Shown here in pieces: positions 11,471 to 22,828 of a DNA stretch of 64,000 bases. Position 1 is the stretch's first letter, and every line of letters starts with the position of its first letter. The DNA is taken from assembly GCF_003144195.1 (NCBI RefSeq), contig NW_020289996.1:659091-723090 (forward strand). Reading direction: 5' to 3'. The position numbers were made by a program, and so were the translations under genes. The DNA comes from Ceraceosorus guamensis (lineage: Eukaryota > Basidiomycota > Exobasidiomycetes > Ceraceosorales > Ceraceosoraceae). The notes under the pieces are model-generated. The model saw nothing but the letters and a program-made list of their open reading frames with translations. It did no database searches and was not told the origin of the DNA.

Positions 11471-11582
11471 GGCTGCGTGGCGCAGTTGGTTAGCGCGACA
11501 GCTTAACATTTCCAAATACTTGGCAGCAATTGCTAATTGCTGGTTACGCTGCAGGTCCCCGGTTCAAGTCCGGGCGCGGTCA
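11471..11582 (+). tRNA. tRNA-Val (anticodon AAC) with a 38-nt intron
   Basis: The acceptor stem GGCTGCG pairs with CGCGGTC (one G-T and one T-G wobble). The D arm follows (TGGCGCAGTTGGTTAGCGCG, which includes the A box), then anticodon loop TTAACA with anticodon AAC at 11505-11507. The T arm is CCCGG-TTCAAGT-CCGGG, which includes the B box. The intron at 11509-11546 begins one base 3' of the anticodon, the standard position; removing it gives a 74-nt tRNA and the loop CTTAACACG seen in eukaryotic tRNA-Val(AAC). The first pair of the anticodon stem appears to be an A-C mismatch. A pol III terminator run of six T lies about 15 bp downstream. CCA is not encoded, as expected for a nuclear gene. 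Confidence 0.92.
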
Positions 11583-13057
11583 AGTCCTATTTTGCCGTTT
11601 TTTGGATAGAAACCAGCCATTTTTTTGGACTCTCCCGCATTCTCCTATCTGTGTAGGGGGTTTCCATCGAGTTTTGAAAGAATCAGGGCAAGTACTCGCC
11701 GAGAAATGGCCAAAAACGCGTTCGAGCTTAGGATTGATGATGCCTAGAATTTTTGGACTGACGCGAAGTTACTGCACGTCACGTGCACGCGTGCGCGCGC
11801 GCGCGCGTATCTTGCATCCACTTGCGGTCGCCTACCACGCGTGTTTAGATACTCATCCACAGCTGAGACCTCTTCATCTTCAGAGCATCGATCTCTCTGC
11901 GACTGATAGTTGTTGTGTACAGAGGGAGGCCTGGAATTTTGTTCCTTGCAAGGGGTCCTCTTCTCGGAGCAGGTCTTCCTGTTCGTGCGGATACGCGTCA
12001 TAGCCTTCTGCACCGGGGGTGAGTCGGCCCATGAGTCAGGTCCTCAGTATGCATGATGAGACGGGCCAACAGGATCTTTTGGCGAGAAGGAATCTGTTTG
12101 GAAGATTGCCTTGTCGGAAAGGGATGTAGCTGAGATTCGTAATAGTGGGTGAATGCGTACAGAGGGAGGACTTGAGGTGCTCGAAAGAGGGTGAATTTGG
12201 AGGCGTAGGAAAGGAAGAGAGCTTGGAGGTGGTAGGAAGGGGGAGGTAATTTCGAGGCAGGTACACTCTTTATAAAGTCTGCTGGGAATGGCGATGTCGC
12301 GACGGCGCGCCTATAGCCCTGCGGCACCAGAGCACTCTTTATTGTGCTGCGATTTCCCTGTATTGGCATGGCTTTCGCACAAGCCCAGAGAGGTGTGACG
12401 CGGAGTATGGATATTTATCGAGTATCCCCTCGCTTCAGGAGCCATTTTTCAAGGATCGCCATGCACAGGCCCCTCAAGAGTGGCGTCAAATTGACCCAGG
12501 GTAGAGAGAACAGTGGCAAAAAGTACTTGATGCCAGTGAAGGCAGAGCATCTGCATGCAAGTGTGACTCGCGGCGAGGAGAGATGGTGCAGAGCGCTCGG
12601 GCCTCATCTTACTTTGGGCCACTGGGCACCACTTCCGGCATAGATAGGGGGCGGTGTGCAAGCAATACAGGAGCGCAGCGTAGTTAGTGGCGGCCCGGGC
12701 GCCGAGATCGCCAGACGTGGGACACAAGCGCGACGATTGCGTATTTACTTGCCAAGGTGCACACATGCAGGAAAGTGGTGGTCCCACACGATCATAAATC
12801 TGCGCAGACATCCATCACCCTTACGTCGATCGAGCACCATTGTGGTAATTGATGAAGTATCACTCTGTGTTGACGCCCCTTGGTGCCTACCTCGAAGAGC
12901 GTGTAACGCGTGATCGTCGCGTCTCAAAAATTGGCGTGCAGGGATGTACGCGTGGATGCGTCTACATTCAAGATCGTGATCAGCTTTGACAGCCATGTAC
13001 CTATCTGAGACACTTTGTATATCGATGCCGAGCGTGGATTCAAAGGCTTCGCCTACA
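11583..13057. other. 1.5-kb gene-poor stretch
   Basis: Contains the tRNA terminator (T runs near 11590-11602) and an alternating purine-pyrimidine tract of GC dinucleotides around 11787-11806 that could adopt Z-DNA. No supported gene. A minus-strand open frame at 11998-12369 lacks recognisable features. Confidence 0.4.
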
Positions 13058-14890
13058 CTAGACGACCTCCTCCAAGATCTTCTTCCAATCGCTCAAATAT
13101 TTCTGCACCTGTCGCTTTTCGAAGTTTCCCTCGCTGAAGTCCGCTCCGAAGTGTAGTTGATCGCGGAAACTCCACCATCTACACCCGATGGGCGTGACGT
13201 TGACTGGACCACCATGGTCTATGCCCATCAAAATCGCTTCGGTGTGCAATTCTACTTCCAACGCTTTCTTTGAGCGCAAAATAGGAGGTAGGATGCGGTC
13301 GTATTTGCCATCTGCCACCTGTAGCGGTGCCGATGCAATTGTGGAGCGGCAGACGGCAAGTCAGCGGCTTTTCGCCGCAAAGACCTGAGGTAGCCCGCGT
13401 GCGCAGGTGCACATAACTCACGAGGATGGGATGTTGCACTGGAGCTGGTGCCTCTCCTGCAGGATGAGCAGCAATTAGGCGCTGCATCCAGCGCTCAGAC
13501 AAGAAAGCCATTGTCCCACGCTGCTTCTCCACCCCCTTGAATTCGTCCGCCAAGTACTTGGACAACATCAAAAGTCTTTCAGTCGGATCAGCAAAATCTG
13601 CTGTGGCCGCGCCAATGGGTATGCAGATCGATACGGGCGATACGCAGCCTTGTGCGCTGACCGTTGGGTCTTGCAGCTCTAAGGGAAATGCTCGTCTGCT
13701 GTTGATGGCAACGAACCCAGCCATCGTGGTATCGCTCCTCATTTCCTGCGTATTCTGCCTTGCATTTGTCAGGCCCCACGCTGCATGAATCAAGAAGCTG
13801 ACGTTGAGATTGTGCATCTTGGCAAAGGCGTTGATTTTTCTTGTCAGATCCTCGCTCAGTTGCTCTACCACGTTCAGAGTGGCGCCCCACTCCGAAGGCG
13901 GAAAAGGTCGGTCAAAATGCAGTTTGAATGCGTGAAATCCGGCTCCGGTCATCTTGCACACTTGCTGGCGGATCGACAATCGAAGGGTCTCAGTAATTGA
14001 GTTGTACCACGGAGAGCCGTCTTTGGACCCACCTGCATCGTGATCGATTCGTACTGCTCCGGCTTTGGTCGCGCATCCTCGCGAACTAGAGCTGAGAACC
14101 CAGGAAGCAGACGAGAAGCGAGTACGGACACTGGCGGTAGGTCGATTTGTGCGGGAGTGTTACCATCAAAATTGACTACGTGCTGCAAGATGAGCTTCAA
14201 TATCGCCAAAGCACCACTGCCGTCCGTCAAAGAATGGGAAATTTGAAGAGCCACAATGAAGCAAAGAGGCTCGTTGGCTGGCAGGACGTGGAGCTTTGCT
14301 TCGTTGCCTAGAGACGTTGGAAATTCAAGACAGCTGCCAAACCAACAGGGAAAGAGGTCGTCTGAGGTCTGTCCCCACATGTATGCGCTCAGAAATCTCG
14401 AGACTCACCCCAAGACCTCTTTGGTATGAAGGAGCGCATCCATATTAGCCTGCTGTGTGTGATCGGCCTTCTCAAATGAGACGGTGTCGTCCGCCCACTG
14501 CTCTATCTCTTGCACCCTGGATGGCAAGCGGATCTTGAGCTGATCAGGCCTGTCCTGTCTGGCAAGCAGCGCAAAAGGCAATCGGAGAGCTACGTCGATC
14601 CAAGCTGCTCTAAAAATCTGCTTCCATACTCTTTCGTCGTATCCGGATGTCAAGTTGTCATCTTTCTGACGAAGGGAGACGGCAGCTGAACAAGTGATGG
14701 TGCTGCAGTGATGCTTGGGATCCGCGGCGCGAGAGATGAAGGTGAACGTCTCTGATCCAATCGCCTTGCGCTCGTACTCCGTCTCGCTCGATGCTGACGT
14801 GCCCAGAGGCCGCCAGTGGCATGCTTGTGCGGCCGCTTGCTCCTCATCAGCTGGATCTAGCTTGGGATAGAGATGCGCGTAGGATGACAT
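13058..14890 (-). CDS. HxxxD-type acyltransferase (alcohol acetyltransferase / condensation-like superfamily)
   Basis: Predicted CoA-dependent acyltransferase, probably transferring an acetyl or longer acyl group to an alcohol or amine; substrate unknown. Exons: 14890-14409, 14333-14033, 13988-13422, 13318-13058, 536 aa, all in frame (introns of 75, 44 and 103 bp). The first join gives LLHTKEVLG-CLEFPTSLG, the second YESITMQ-TLRLSIRQQV, the third QHPIL-VADGKYDR. The catalytic motif HxxxD is in ALQISHSLTDGSG at about residue 200, at the end of the N-terminal lobe as in the superfamily. There is no signal peptide or membrane helix. A second conserved-looking region, PIGCRWWSFRDQLHFGADF, lies near the C-terminus where these enzymes carry a structural motif. 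The family level is likely; a specific role (for example secondary metabolism) cannot be read from sequence. It stands alone, with no biosynthetic cluster beside it. Confidence 0.78.
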
Positions 14891-15991
14891 AGTGGGACGA
14901 AGTATGCTGTACGCATGCGATGTTATCGAACTTGTTTTGCGTCGATGCACTAGATCCGATCTTGAATGGTATCTGTGCTCAAGATGTGGCAGGCGACAAG
15001 TCGTGGTGGTGCCAGTTCTTTGGGGTTTTCAGCTTCTCTGTGCCCTGATCGATCTACCTCTGCTCCCACGAAGCGCCTGCGACGGTGCTACTATAGCCAT
15101 ACCCTGCACTTCTTCGTGACAGAATATGGCGACGGACATTCACATTCACGATTGCTTTCATGCTCGTTTGCTAGGGGCGCTTGCTGCTCATCTCCTATGT
15201 CCTCACGCGCGTGCCTTGTGGCATGTGTATCCAGAGCAGTCGCTCGGGCTATCGCAGTCTGAGTCGTGAGTCGTGAGTCGGGATCAGCTTCACCTACGCA
15301 TCAAAGAGCGAATGCACAGAGCAGCCAATCAATATGAATGTGAATCAAATGGCTCGCATGAAACGACCGCCGGCGCGTGCAGTAGGCCGTACTCGTGACT
15401 CAAATCACGCTATAGCTTGTGCTCGGCGATGCTCTGGCAAGCGAGGCAAGCTCGGGCCGAGCGCGCGCGGAGATGCCCGAAGCTCACGCACTATGGCGGT
15501 ACGTACTTGACTCACTCGAATTGACAGCAGTCCAATTACGGATTCAAGATTTATTGATTGTGATTGAATAATTCTCCGTCTCTTCGCATCAGTCTGTTTC
15601 ACAGCGCCTTGCCGCGCGTCATCACCCAAGATCAGCGGTGAGTCAATCACACGAATCACAATCACAATCACAAATCAAGAATTTTGAATCACAAATCGTG
15701 AATTACAGTTGAGTCAGTGATTGGCTGGACGGAGGTCGCCTCTGTCGAATCCCTAGTCAGAGTGCGGCAAGACGCGCTCTGCTTCTTGTTGCTGTACGCA
15801 GGGGTACGACAAAGGCAGCACGACTGGTCGATCGACGTGCGTTCCATCTACTGTACATAAAGGCAAGGAGCATGGGTCAAAATTTCAGCAGATGGTGCCG
15901 ACCTTTCTGGCCCTGTGCGTGTCATCGAGTCAGGCCACAATTCGTGATGACATGCATACAGAGAAGAACGGGATGGAAAACCATGCTGAAA
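14891..15991. other. gene-free stretch before the retrotransposon
   Basis: No gene supported. 15240-15275 holds tandem GTGAGTC-type copies, and 15540-15715 is a dense patch of AATCAC/ATTGTGATT-like words in both orientations, the strongest local cluster of the dispersed motif discussed in the findings. Confidence 0.45.
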
Positions 15992-16516
15992 TCATGAATG
16001 GGAGGCTGGAGTCGTAGCCGATGCCGGACAATCAAAAAAGGTCAAGAAAGCAAACAGACTTGAACTCGGCAGACTTTTCTGGAGCAGGTGTATTAGAAAC
16101 AGGCACCAGGCCTGGGCTATTGGTCTGATACGGGTCAAGGCACAAGGCACGGAGCATAAATCGCGGGTCGGTTGGATGGCGGAGTCACCAGTGTAGAAGA
16201 AGGGCACAGCGCCGTCGAGACAGATACCGAGAAACCAGTCGTCCTGCCAGAGAATTCGGAACAGAAGCTCGTCGAACGGCGGGAAGCAGAAGAAGGATGC
16301 ATCCTCTGTCGAAAATCCACTTGCTACACTAGGACGAGTCGAGGAGCCTGGAACTTGAAAGGCCGCTTTTTTCTGAGCACCGAGCACGTCCGAAGAGTCG
16401 AACATCTTCGCCTGAGCTTCTTGAATAACCAAAATTGTAGGCGGGTTGCGCATAAGCTGATGAGTTCCACCAAGAGTCCTGACAGCTAGTGCTCGGGCAT
16501 TCTAGGTGGCAAATTG
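15992..16516 (-). pseudogene. LINE ORF2 remnant: start of AP-endonuclease domain, broken
   Basis: Immediately after the ORF1 stop, the minus strand reads QFAT-(stop)-NARALAVRTLGG then LMRNPPTILVIQEAQAKM, matching the opening of the exonuclease/endonuclease/phosphatase domain of non-LTR retrotransposon ORF2 (usually ...WN.RGL...P.I..IQE). The codon that should be the family's Trp is TAG at 16502-16504, consistent with a G-to-A change. The frame stays open to 15992, but resemblance fades after about 100 codons, and no reverse transcriptase follows. So ORF2 is 3'-truncated and inactive. Assignment rests on this short stretch plus the position after ORF1. Confidence 0.6.
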
Positions 16517-16635
16517 CTACTTGCGCCCAAGGCACATACCTGCCACTTGATCCGAATGGTTCATGGATGCAACCCCTCAGGTGGGCCGATCTTGCTTGCT
16601 TGGGTTTCGATTCACATCTAGGGGGTGACAGTAGT

Positions 16636-18006
16636 CTAGACATTGCGGCGCTTGCTGCTGGGGCCAGCTCCATTGTCTTCTCGTTCTGACGGAGAAAGAG
16701 TTCTTTTTTGCTCTGACTGACCTCGGAACAGTGGCTCATCAAAGTCGAAGTAGCGGCGTGGGGCCCCTCTGAAGAGCTTTGCTGTGCTCGGCGGAAGCTG
16801 TGGTGGCGGCATCAGGTCCGTAAGATCCTCTGGCGGCGGAGGTGGCGTGTTCTTTCGCTTTCGTGCTGGTGTTGCCGATCTCCTAATGCTTGCTGCCAGT
16901 GCTTTGTTAACGGGAACCTTGGTACCAGTACGGGGAGGGAGGGGTTCTAGACTAAGTTCAGGCGAAAACAGGTCCCCTCTGTTCCGGCTGTTCTTGCGGC
17001 GAATTTGTTCGGCAGCTTTACATGCCTCAGTTTGTTCATGTTGAATGTCGGTCCTCCACGAACAGCTTGGACACCAGTACCCTCGTCCCAGATAGGACAC
17101 AATGCATTGCCCAGATTGTGGAAGACGCATGAAGCCATGTATCTTGCGATCCTCCGCAACAAGCTCGGCGATCATCAGTAGGGTACCACTGAACATTGGT
17201 CGTATTCCTATCTTTTCCCCGAGATTATAATTGGTGGACCAAACGCAGCGTACGACATAGCCCCTGCGTTGAAGTTGCCCGTTCATGGCGTCCAGTAGGG
17301 CCTTTTGGTCGTTTAGACTTCCATGATTGACCGACCTGATGTGACATGGAATGAGACCCTTGCCCAGACTGATGCCAGTTTTCAAGTACGTAATAGGGAC
17401 ATCGTTGTACTCCAGCTTGAGGAGGGATGGGTCGATATCCGCATCCTCTGGGAGCGTGACATCAACACCACGGATATCGGTTTCCTCTTGGTAGGGTTGA
17501 ACAATCGCATCTGTGATTCCGTACCTGTGCAAAATTGTCTGGATGGCTTTGTACACGTTCATTCTGGTCTCCAGTAGGTCCAGCATCGCTTTTCCTAGTG
17601 GGAATGTATAGCGTGAGACGCCTGGTCTTGGTTTATCGAAGATTGCGAGCACATCTTGCCATCTAGGAGGCTCACTGTCCCTGTTCCAGCTGTTGTAAAT
17701 CCATTCGGCCGAGTTGATGACGTTAGAGCGATCGTGCGCAGCTTTGCGGAGAGCAGGCTCGCACGCAGTGCTTTCATTTGCCCCATCTTGGTCCGGACGC
17801 GGGGAGGGACTTCTGAGCTGTGCACCCAATGGTGCTAGCCCAAGATCAGGGTCGTCGATGTGAATCAGATCTTGGTCAAGTTCGTCGGAATTTCCTGACT
17901 TTCCTCCCTGGTCTCCTTCACAGTAGTCATCGCCTTCTTCGGGGCCTTTGCCGTGCACAGATTCGATCAAGCTCATGGTCTCTTGTGAAATCGACTCTTC
18001 ATTCAT
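16636..18006 (-). CDS. gag-like ORF1 protein of a non-LTR retrotransposon
   Basis: 456-aa uninterrupted ORF with an ATG at 18006. The N-terminal 60 residues are acidic (Asp/Glu/Gly-rich). The centre (about 95-300) looks globular, with SVNHGSLNDQKALLDAMNGQ and KIGIRPMFSGTLLMIAEL. Near residue 310 a zinc-knuckle-like cluster, CPSCSWRTDIQHEQTEAC (C-x2-C-x7-H-x5-C), follows a GRGYW string. The C-terminus is basic and Pro-rich (ARKRKNTPPPPPEDL) and ends in a Lys/Arg cluster. Nucleic-acid binding is inferred from the knuckle and basic tail. It is called ORF1 because an ORF2-type endonuclease start follows directly downstream. It could instead be a host gene of unknown role; no conserved host family was recognised. 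Confidence 0.6.
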   Translation of the reverse strand: MNEESISQETMSLIESVHGKGPEEGDDYCEGDQGGKSGNSDELDQDLIHIDDPDLGLAPLGAQLRSPSPRPDQDGANESTACEPALRKAAHDRSNVINSAEWIYNSWNRDSEPPRWQDVLAIFDKPRPGVSRYTFPLGKAMLDLLETRMNVYKAIQTILHRYGITDAIVQPYQEETDIRGVDVTLPEDADIDPSLLKLEYNDVPITYLKTGISLGKGLIPCHIRSVNHGSLNDQKALLDAMNGQLQRRGYVVRCVWSTNYNLGEKIGIRPMFSGTLLMIAELVAEDRKIHGFMRLPQSGQCIVSYLGRGYWCPSCSWRTDIQHEQTEACKAAEQIRRKNSRNRGDLFSPELSLEPLPPRTGTKVPVNKALAASIRRSATPARKRKNTPPPPPEDLTDLMPPPQLPPSTAKLFRGAPRRYFDFDEPLFRGQSEQKRTLSPSEREDNGAGPSSKRRNV

Positions 18007-18219
18007 GTCTGCACCAAAAAGACCTCATTGTTAGCGCTCAAGAGGTCGACTTGCTCCGCAAGGTAATTATCGCCAACGAGATGGCCAAGCTCACCGCTCC
18101 AAGTTTAGTGATCGTGACAATACACAAAGTCCATTGGGATGTGAGAATGAGGATGATCAGTTGCGTCAGTGGATGGGGGCACCGCCGACTGGGTTGAGTT
18201 CGAGTGAAAGTGTTTGGTC

Positions 18220-19180
18220 GCGATTCCCTCGGTCGATTGGGTCGATCTTGACTAAGGGTGGTTGGTCATCCTGGTGGATGTGTCGTGAATGGCTCAGGAG
18301 GGTTCATGTGGGGGCAGAAATCTTGCCTTTATTTATAGTCTGCCGTCGATGTGTTCGGGACAGTCAGCAGCAATCCATACACGTTTGATTGAGGCAGTGA
18401 CCAACCTGCACATGGCCTGTTGGTGGCTCTTTGCTTGCGCTGTATGCAGTATGATAGTGTCGTTTGACACAGGGAATCTGCAAGGCGTAAAGCACGTATG
18501 ACGAGTCTGTTGCCGGTGACGGTGTAGAGATTGATTCAAGAGGCCTGGGCAGACACGGAGTGACGTACAGCTCAGATAAAGAGACGCACGGAAGCAGCCG
18601 AGGTATCGGGTGCCTGTCGGTCAAGGAGAAGTTGGCGCAGTTTCGGTGGTCTGTCATCATAGGTAGCATTGTGCTGGGCACCAAGATAACAGAGGCACAC
18701 AGATTACTCTAGGAGATGGTAGATAGCGGTGAATGAAGGGTGCAGAAGCGGGCCCAGGGTAACAGTGCGAGGACGGGTGCCTGTCTGTCCTCTGATTAGG
18801 ACAATGTGTTGCACTTTCCCGCCAATTGCGCCATCGTTGTCGTACACTGGTGGCAGTTTTTAGCGCATCTACAGACCTCTGCGGCGTATACAAGGTGTAT
18901 AGAAGCAAGCCTGGGTGTCGAGAAGCAAGTCCGGGGTATCGGCGTGGGTTCGGATTCCTGTCGGTCTATTTGCCGTCAATGTGTTGCATCTGTCCGCCGA
19001 TCGTTGGTCATCCTTGTACGGTGGTGGAGATCGTTGGTGCACATCCGTGATTCGATGTGTAGGACCTCATTGGCGCAGTGGGGAACAAAGGTGGATAACG
19101 TGTGCACGTGCAAGTCCGGGATGTCAGCGTAGGGACGGGTCCTTGTCGGCCCACATTGCTGTCAATGTGTTGCCGATCGC
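18220..19180. repeat. degenerate tandem repeats, period about 170-180 bp
   Basis: Related blocks recur: CCTGTCGGTC/CCTGTCTGTC at about 18614, 18782, 18958 and 19142 (spacing 168-184 bp), each of the last three followed by (G)TCAATGTGTTGC-like words at about 18811, 18976 and 19156. A GTTGGTCATCC block occurs at 18262 and 19003, and AAGTCCGGGG/AAGTCCGGGA at about 18929 and 19112. Copies are diverged by eye by 20-40 percent. They lie directly 5' of the LINE ORF1. Confidence 0.6.
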
Positions 19181-21691
19181 GTAATCTCCTTGATCTGACT
19201 GACGGGACCAGGCGGTAGAAGTTGCTAGCCCGTGAATTTGTTGGATCCTGGCCTTTTATGGAGGGAGGAACCAATGGGTGGCGGCTGTTGGGGTTGGGTC
19301 CTCTTAGTGACGGACGGTGCAGGTGGCATGGCTAAATTTTGACAGGTTGCGGCGTCTGATATGATTCGGTAATTGATTGGTAGGCCAGAAGATGCCGACT
19401 ACGGCCTTGTGCGTTCTTAGGAAGGTGCACGTGTCGGTCATTGGCCCGGGATCGCAACAAGAGTACCTACTTATTGAGTAGCATAAACTGCCTGCCACAG
19501 TGTCGGCCTTCAATTTCCAAGACTATGTAACATTTGAGGACCGGTCGCCGTTTGTAAGTTAGAAAAAAGAGGATGTCATCGATGGATCGGAGGTCAAGCC
19601 GTGACTTTTGTGGCATACTGTGATCTTTACTACTCAGACTAACGACTGCATCCCGTCACGAGAGGGGAATTCCAGACTTTTGGTGCATTTTGCCTAGCGC
19701 GGTTCGCCACCATGCTTTCCGAATTGGGCTATCGCCCAGCTTCAATTCTGTGTCGTTCACGCGGAGCTCACCTTGACATCTCTGTGCCATGGGTGACGGC
19801 GCACTGCGTATCTGTCGTTGGGGACTGAATTTTTCAAGAGGCGCATGGGCCGTGCGGTGGAAAGGCGGCTTCCGGACGTCGGCAGTTATGTATGGCGATT
19901 CCGTGTGATTAGGGGGCGATGGCCAGGTACATAAGCCAGCCCGCTAAGCGCCCCGTTATCACTGCTTGCGCATGGGCCTTTACGTGGATAAGGGCTCGTT
20001 GCCTGCCCAATATCTCTTGCCGTTTGCTGTTGCGCGGGATCAACCAAGTGGGGTCCTGCTGGGTACTGCTTTCCCTGGTCGCAGCGATTGGCTCGGTAGC
20101 CCCACACCTTGCTGCAGTGTTGGCCGGCTGCTTGATGTGCTTGAGGGACTCATCCCGATGACTCGCAAATCGTGCTCTGCACCGGTCATTCCTTTGTTTG
20201 AATCAACCACCATCCTTGTCCCTGTAATCCAACAAGAAGCCTCGCACAACCGCACGACGCTGATGATACCAGCGTATTCAACAATACTTAACCACTTCAC
20301 TCTGTCCGGGCTTAGTGCCGGAGCGGTCATCTAGCAGTTTGCTGTGGCAGGTAAACGGGTGGGCGCCAGCTTCTTCAGAGTTCCAGCGGGCTGGGACCTG
20401 GAGAAAGCCAGGCTATGCAGCCAACAGCTCACCGCCTCCAGATGTTCGCCGTGTCTATCCATTTCAGGTCGGCGCTTTGCCAAGTCGGCTGGCCCAAGAG
20501 TGTCCTCTGTCGCCAACCCTGAAGAAGGGTCCGTCAGGACGGGCTCAGGAGGGCGGTGAATGGGCACAAGGGGTTGCGGAGAGGCAGATGTCTCATCGGT
20601 TTCGTAACTTAACAGCCCAGCTTCAACAGCGCGTAAGGGGCTGCCTAGTGGTAGGCTCCTGCATGCTAGCGATGACGCACACAAGAGTGGAGGCAATTGC
20701 TTTGTGTAGTAGAGCGATCGCTCCGCACGGGTGGCCCTCTCACTGAGACACTAAGTTCTGAAGCTGTGGGAGTCATTGCGGCAGTCCCTACGAGCGGGTT
20801 GTTTGTTCGTTTCAGCTTCCATTGCTCACTGTCTATCGTGCTGTAATGACCTTCACTACTGTCGGTCGTGTGTATGTGCCAGAAATACATCATCAATCTC
20901 TTGCATGTCGCACTGCGCTGGTGGGCGCTGCCTGTGTTGTTCACCTCGTATAGCGACTGTGGCAGAGAGAGCAAGACCACGAACATCAAAGTGCAGTTGT
21001 ACTTGTAATTATACCTTTCTCGAACCAGGTCCGCCCTGATTACTGAGGTCAAGACAGTCGCAGAAGCGAGGGGTTCCCTTGAGAATCTACTTGGTATAAC
21101 ACGCAAAGACCAAACCAGCTGTGGTGCCGCACACATCAAAGCCCTTGTGCTGCGGCTGGGTGGAGACTTGTTTGACAACGTCACGATAATTTGTACGAGG
21201 GGCAAGGCGAGTGTAAAGGGTAGGGTCAGTAAGCGAGGTGAGGTCAGAGGCGCGTCGTAGCCCGCGTAATCGCAAATAAGGCTCCGCAATATTATTAATT
21301 TGCTGTTTTCAAGCTCTCATCCACTCAAGACTACTACGCTGCTCTTGGGGTTGTGCTGCACGCATGCATGCTATAGCAGGAGACGACCAAACGCGAACTG
21401 CTGCGCGCGCCGCCCTCTTTACGCGGCCGCATGAGGTTCACGTGAGGCTGCGCGCAACTCGAACTTCAACCCACGTCCAGAGTCAAGAGTCTGATGAGTG
21501 TCATGAACGGACATCCTCACATCAGTCACGCATGAGTGAGTAGCTCAATCATCTCCACTTCGGCCGCGTCCAACCCAACACCAAGAGACATACAGCTGAG
21601 CAGCACGGCGTCCATCTCACCTCTTCACCCCCAAGTCTTCGTCCCCACACGACCCTTTCGCGCTTCTAGCTCCCCTCCGCCACAAGCGATA
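19181..21691. other. anonymous 2.5-kb stretch
   Basis: No gene supported. Overlapping open frames exist on both strands (for example 19966-20334 plus and 20666-21289 minus) but none shows a motif, signal peptide or consistent splice structure. It may be older transposon debris continuing from the LINE. The right end should contain the promoter of the WBP4-like gene. Confidence 0.4.
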
Positions 21692-22828
21692 ATGTCCGAA
21701 TTCTGGGTCTCTCGCAAGAAATGGACTTGTCCGTACTGCGACATTACCATCAACGATGATGTGCCTTCGCGCATGCAGCACGAAAATGGGCTTCGTCACA
21801 AAGGCAACGTAGAGAGGTCGCTGAAGGGCACGTACAGAAAGGCGGAGAGGGAGAGGAGGGAAGAGGAGACCGCGAGGAGGGAGATGGCTGCCATCGAGAG
21901 GGTGAGTTGAGCTTGGGCGCGTCGGTAGAACGAGAGGGCAGGCTAGAGCTGCGCTCTGCTGACGATTGATTGATGTGGCGTGCTGCGTCAGATACACAGG
22001 TGTGCCTGCTGACATGACTACTCTATCTTCTCGCTACATCGCGAACAGGCAGCAGCAGCAGCGCATGCTGCAGATACGACGAGGGACGCTTCTGAAGCAA
22101 GTGTCAGCACCTCCAAGCCTTCAGCACCCACACCTTCCAAGACGGCTCCAGCCCCGGAAAATACCTCTTGGAAGCCCTCGGACAAATTGTCAGCCTACGG
22201 AACAGTGAGCGATGCGTCCTATGCTCAAGAGTCCTATGAGTCCACTCGGCTCAAAGAAGAGCACGAAGCTGCACTGCGCGAGCAAGAGCTGGAACAAAGA
22301 AGAAAAGAGGAAGGGTTCGTGGGAGAGTGGGAGACTGTCACTCCTTCGAGGCCCGTCGTGAACAGAGCACCGAATGCTCAGGATGAGGGCACGGAGTACG
22401 AAGCTGCTCGTGCGTTTCAAGTGAAGGAAAAGACGGGGCTGCATGCGCGCAACGACGACGAGGAGAATGCGACGGAGGAGATCAAGGTGAAGAAAAGGAG
22501 GATGAATGATCAAGAGGCGAGTTGGAACGAGGATGCGGTGAGGAGACGAAGGTTACCTCAATGGCAAGGTCTCAAATTGGAGCCTAAGCGAGAAGACTCG
22601 ACGATCGAATCCCGTGTGGATTCATTTCGCCTGTCTGGTGGATCTCCTGCGTCGCCCAAGAAGGAGCAAGATGACAGCGCGGATCCTCCGACGAAGGAGG
22701 TTGACGGCTCTTTGCGGGAGCCAAGCACGACTGGGCAGCCAGGAGCGGGCTCCGACGCCCCGAAAAGCATGTTCAAGAAGCGCAAAGCAGGAGCAGGTGC
22801 GGGCGCAAAGAAGGTTCGAACTGTCTGA
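21692..22828 (+). CDS. WBP4/FBP21-like U1-type zinc-finger splicing factor
   Basis: Predicted spliceosomal B-complex-associated factor of the nucleus. Two exons, 21692-21901 and 22049-22828 (147-bp intron, GTGAGT donor, phase 0), 329 aa. Residues 1-45 are a matrin/U1C-type C2H2 finger: WTCPYCDITINDD then MQHENGLRHKGNV, as in WBP4. The helix after it, RREMAAIER, is also typical. The rest is low-complexity and charged; GEWETVT in the middle and FKKRK near the C-terminus match fungal members of the family. No WW domain is evident, unlike the metazoan protein. ATG at 21692 (GATAATGTCC) precedes the finger by ten residues; an upstream in-frame non-ATG extension was ignored. It converges with SYF1, the stop codons lying 140 bp apart. 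Confidence 0.85.

Larger units (their letters stand above)
15992..19180 (-). mobile_element. degenerate non-LTR (LINE-like) retrotransposon fragment
   Basis: Composite of an intact gag-like ORF1 (16636-18006), the first part of an endonuclease ORF2 (to about 15992) and, on the 5' side, degenerate tandem repeats (18220-19180) that may be a 5' UTR promoter array. LINE copies are normally truncated at the 5' end; this one has lost its 3' end including the reverse transcriptase, which suggests a later deletion. Boundaries are approximate; I see no target-site duplication or poly-A tail. Confidence 0.55.

Noticed and set aside
14369-14408. A 40-bp intron alternative at the first junction of the acyltransferase
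   Set aside because: It puts the next exon out of frame; the 75-bp intron (14334-14408) has a good pyrimidine tract and keeps the frame.
19966-21289. 122-codon plus frame (19966-20334) and 207-codon minus frame (20666-21289)
   Set aside because: No motif or splice support; may be transposon debris but nothing recognisable as such.
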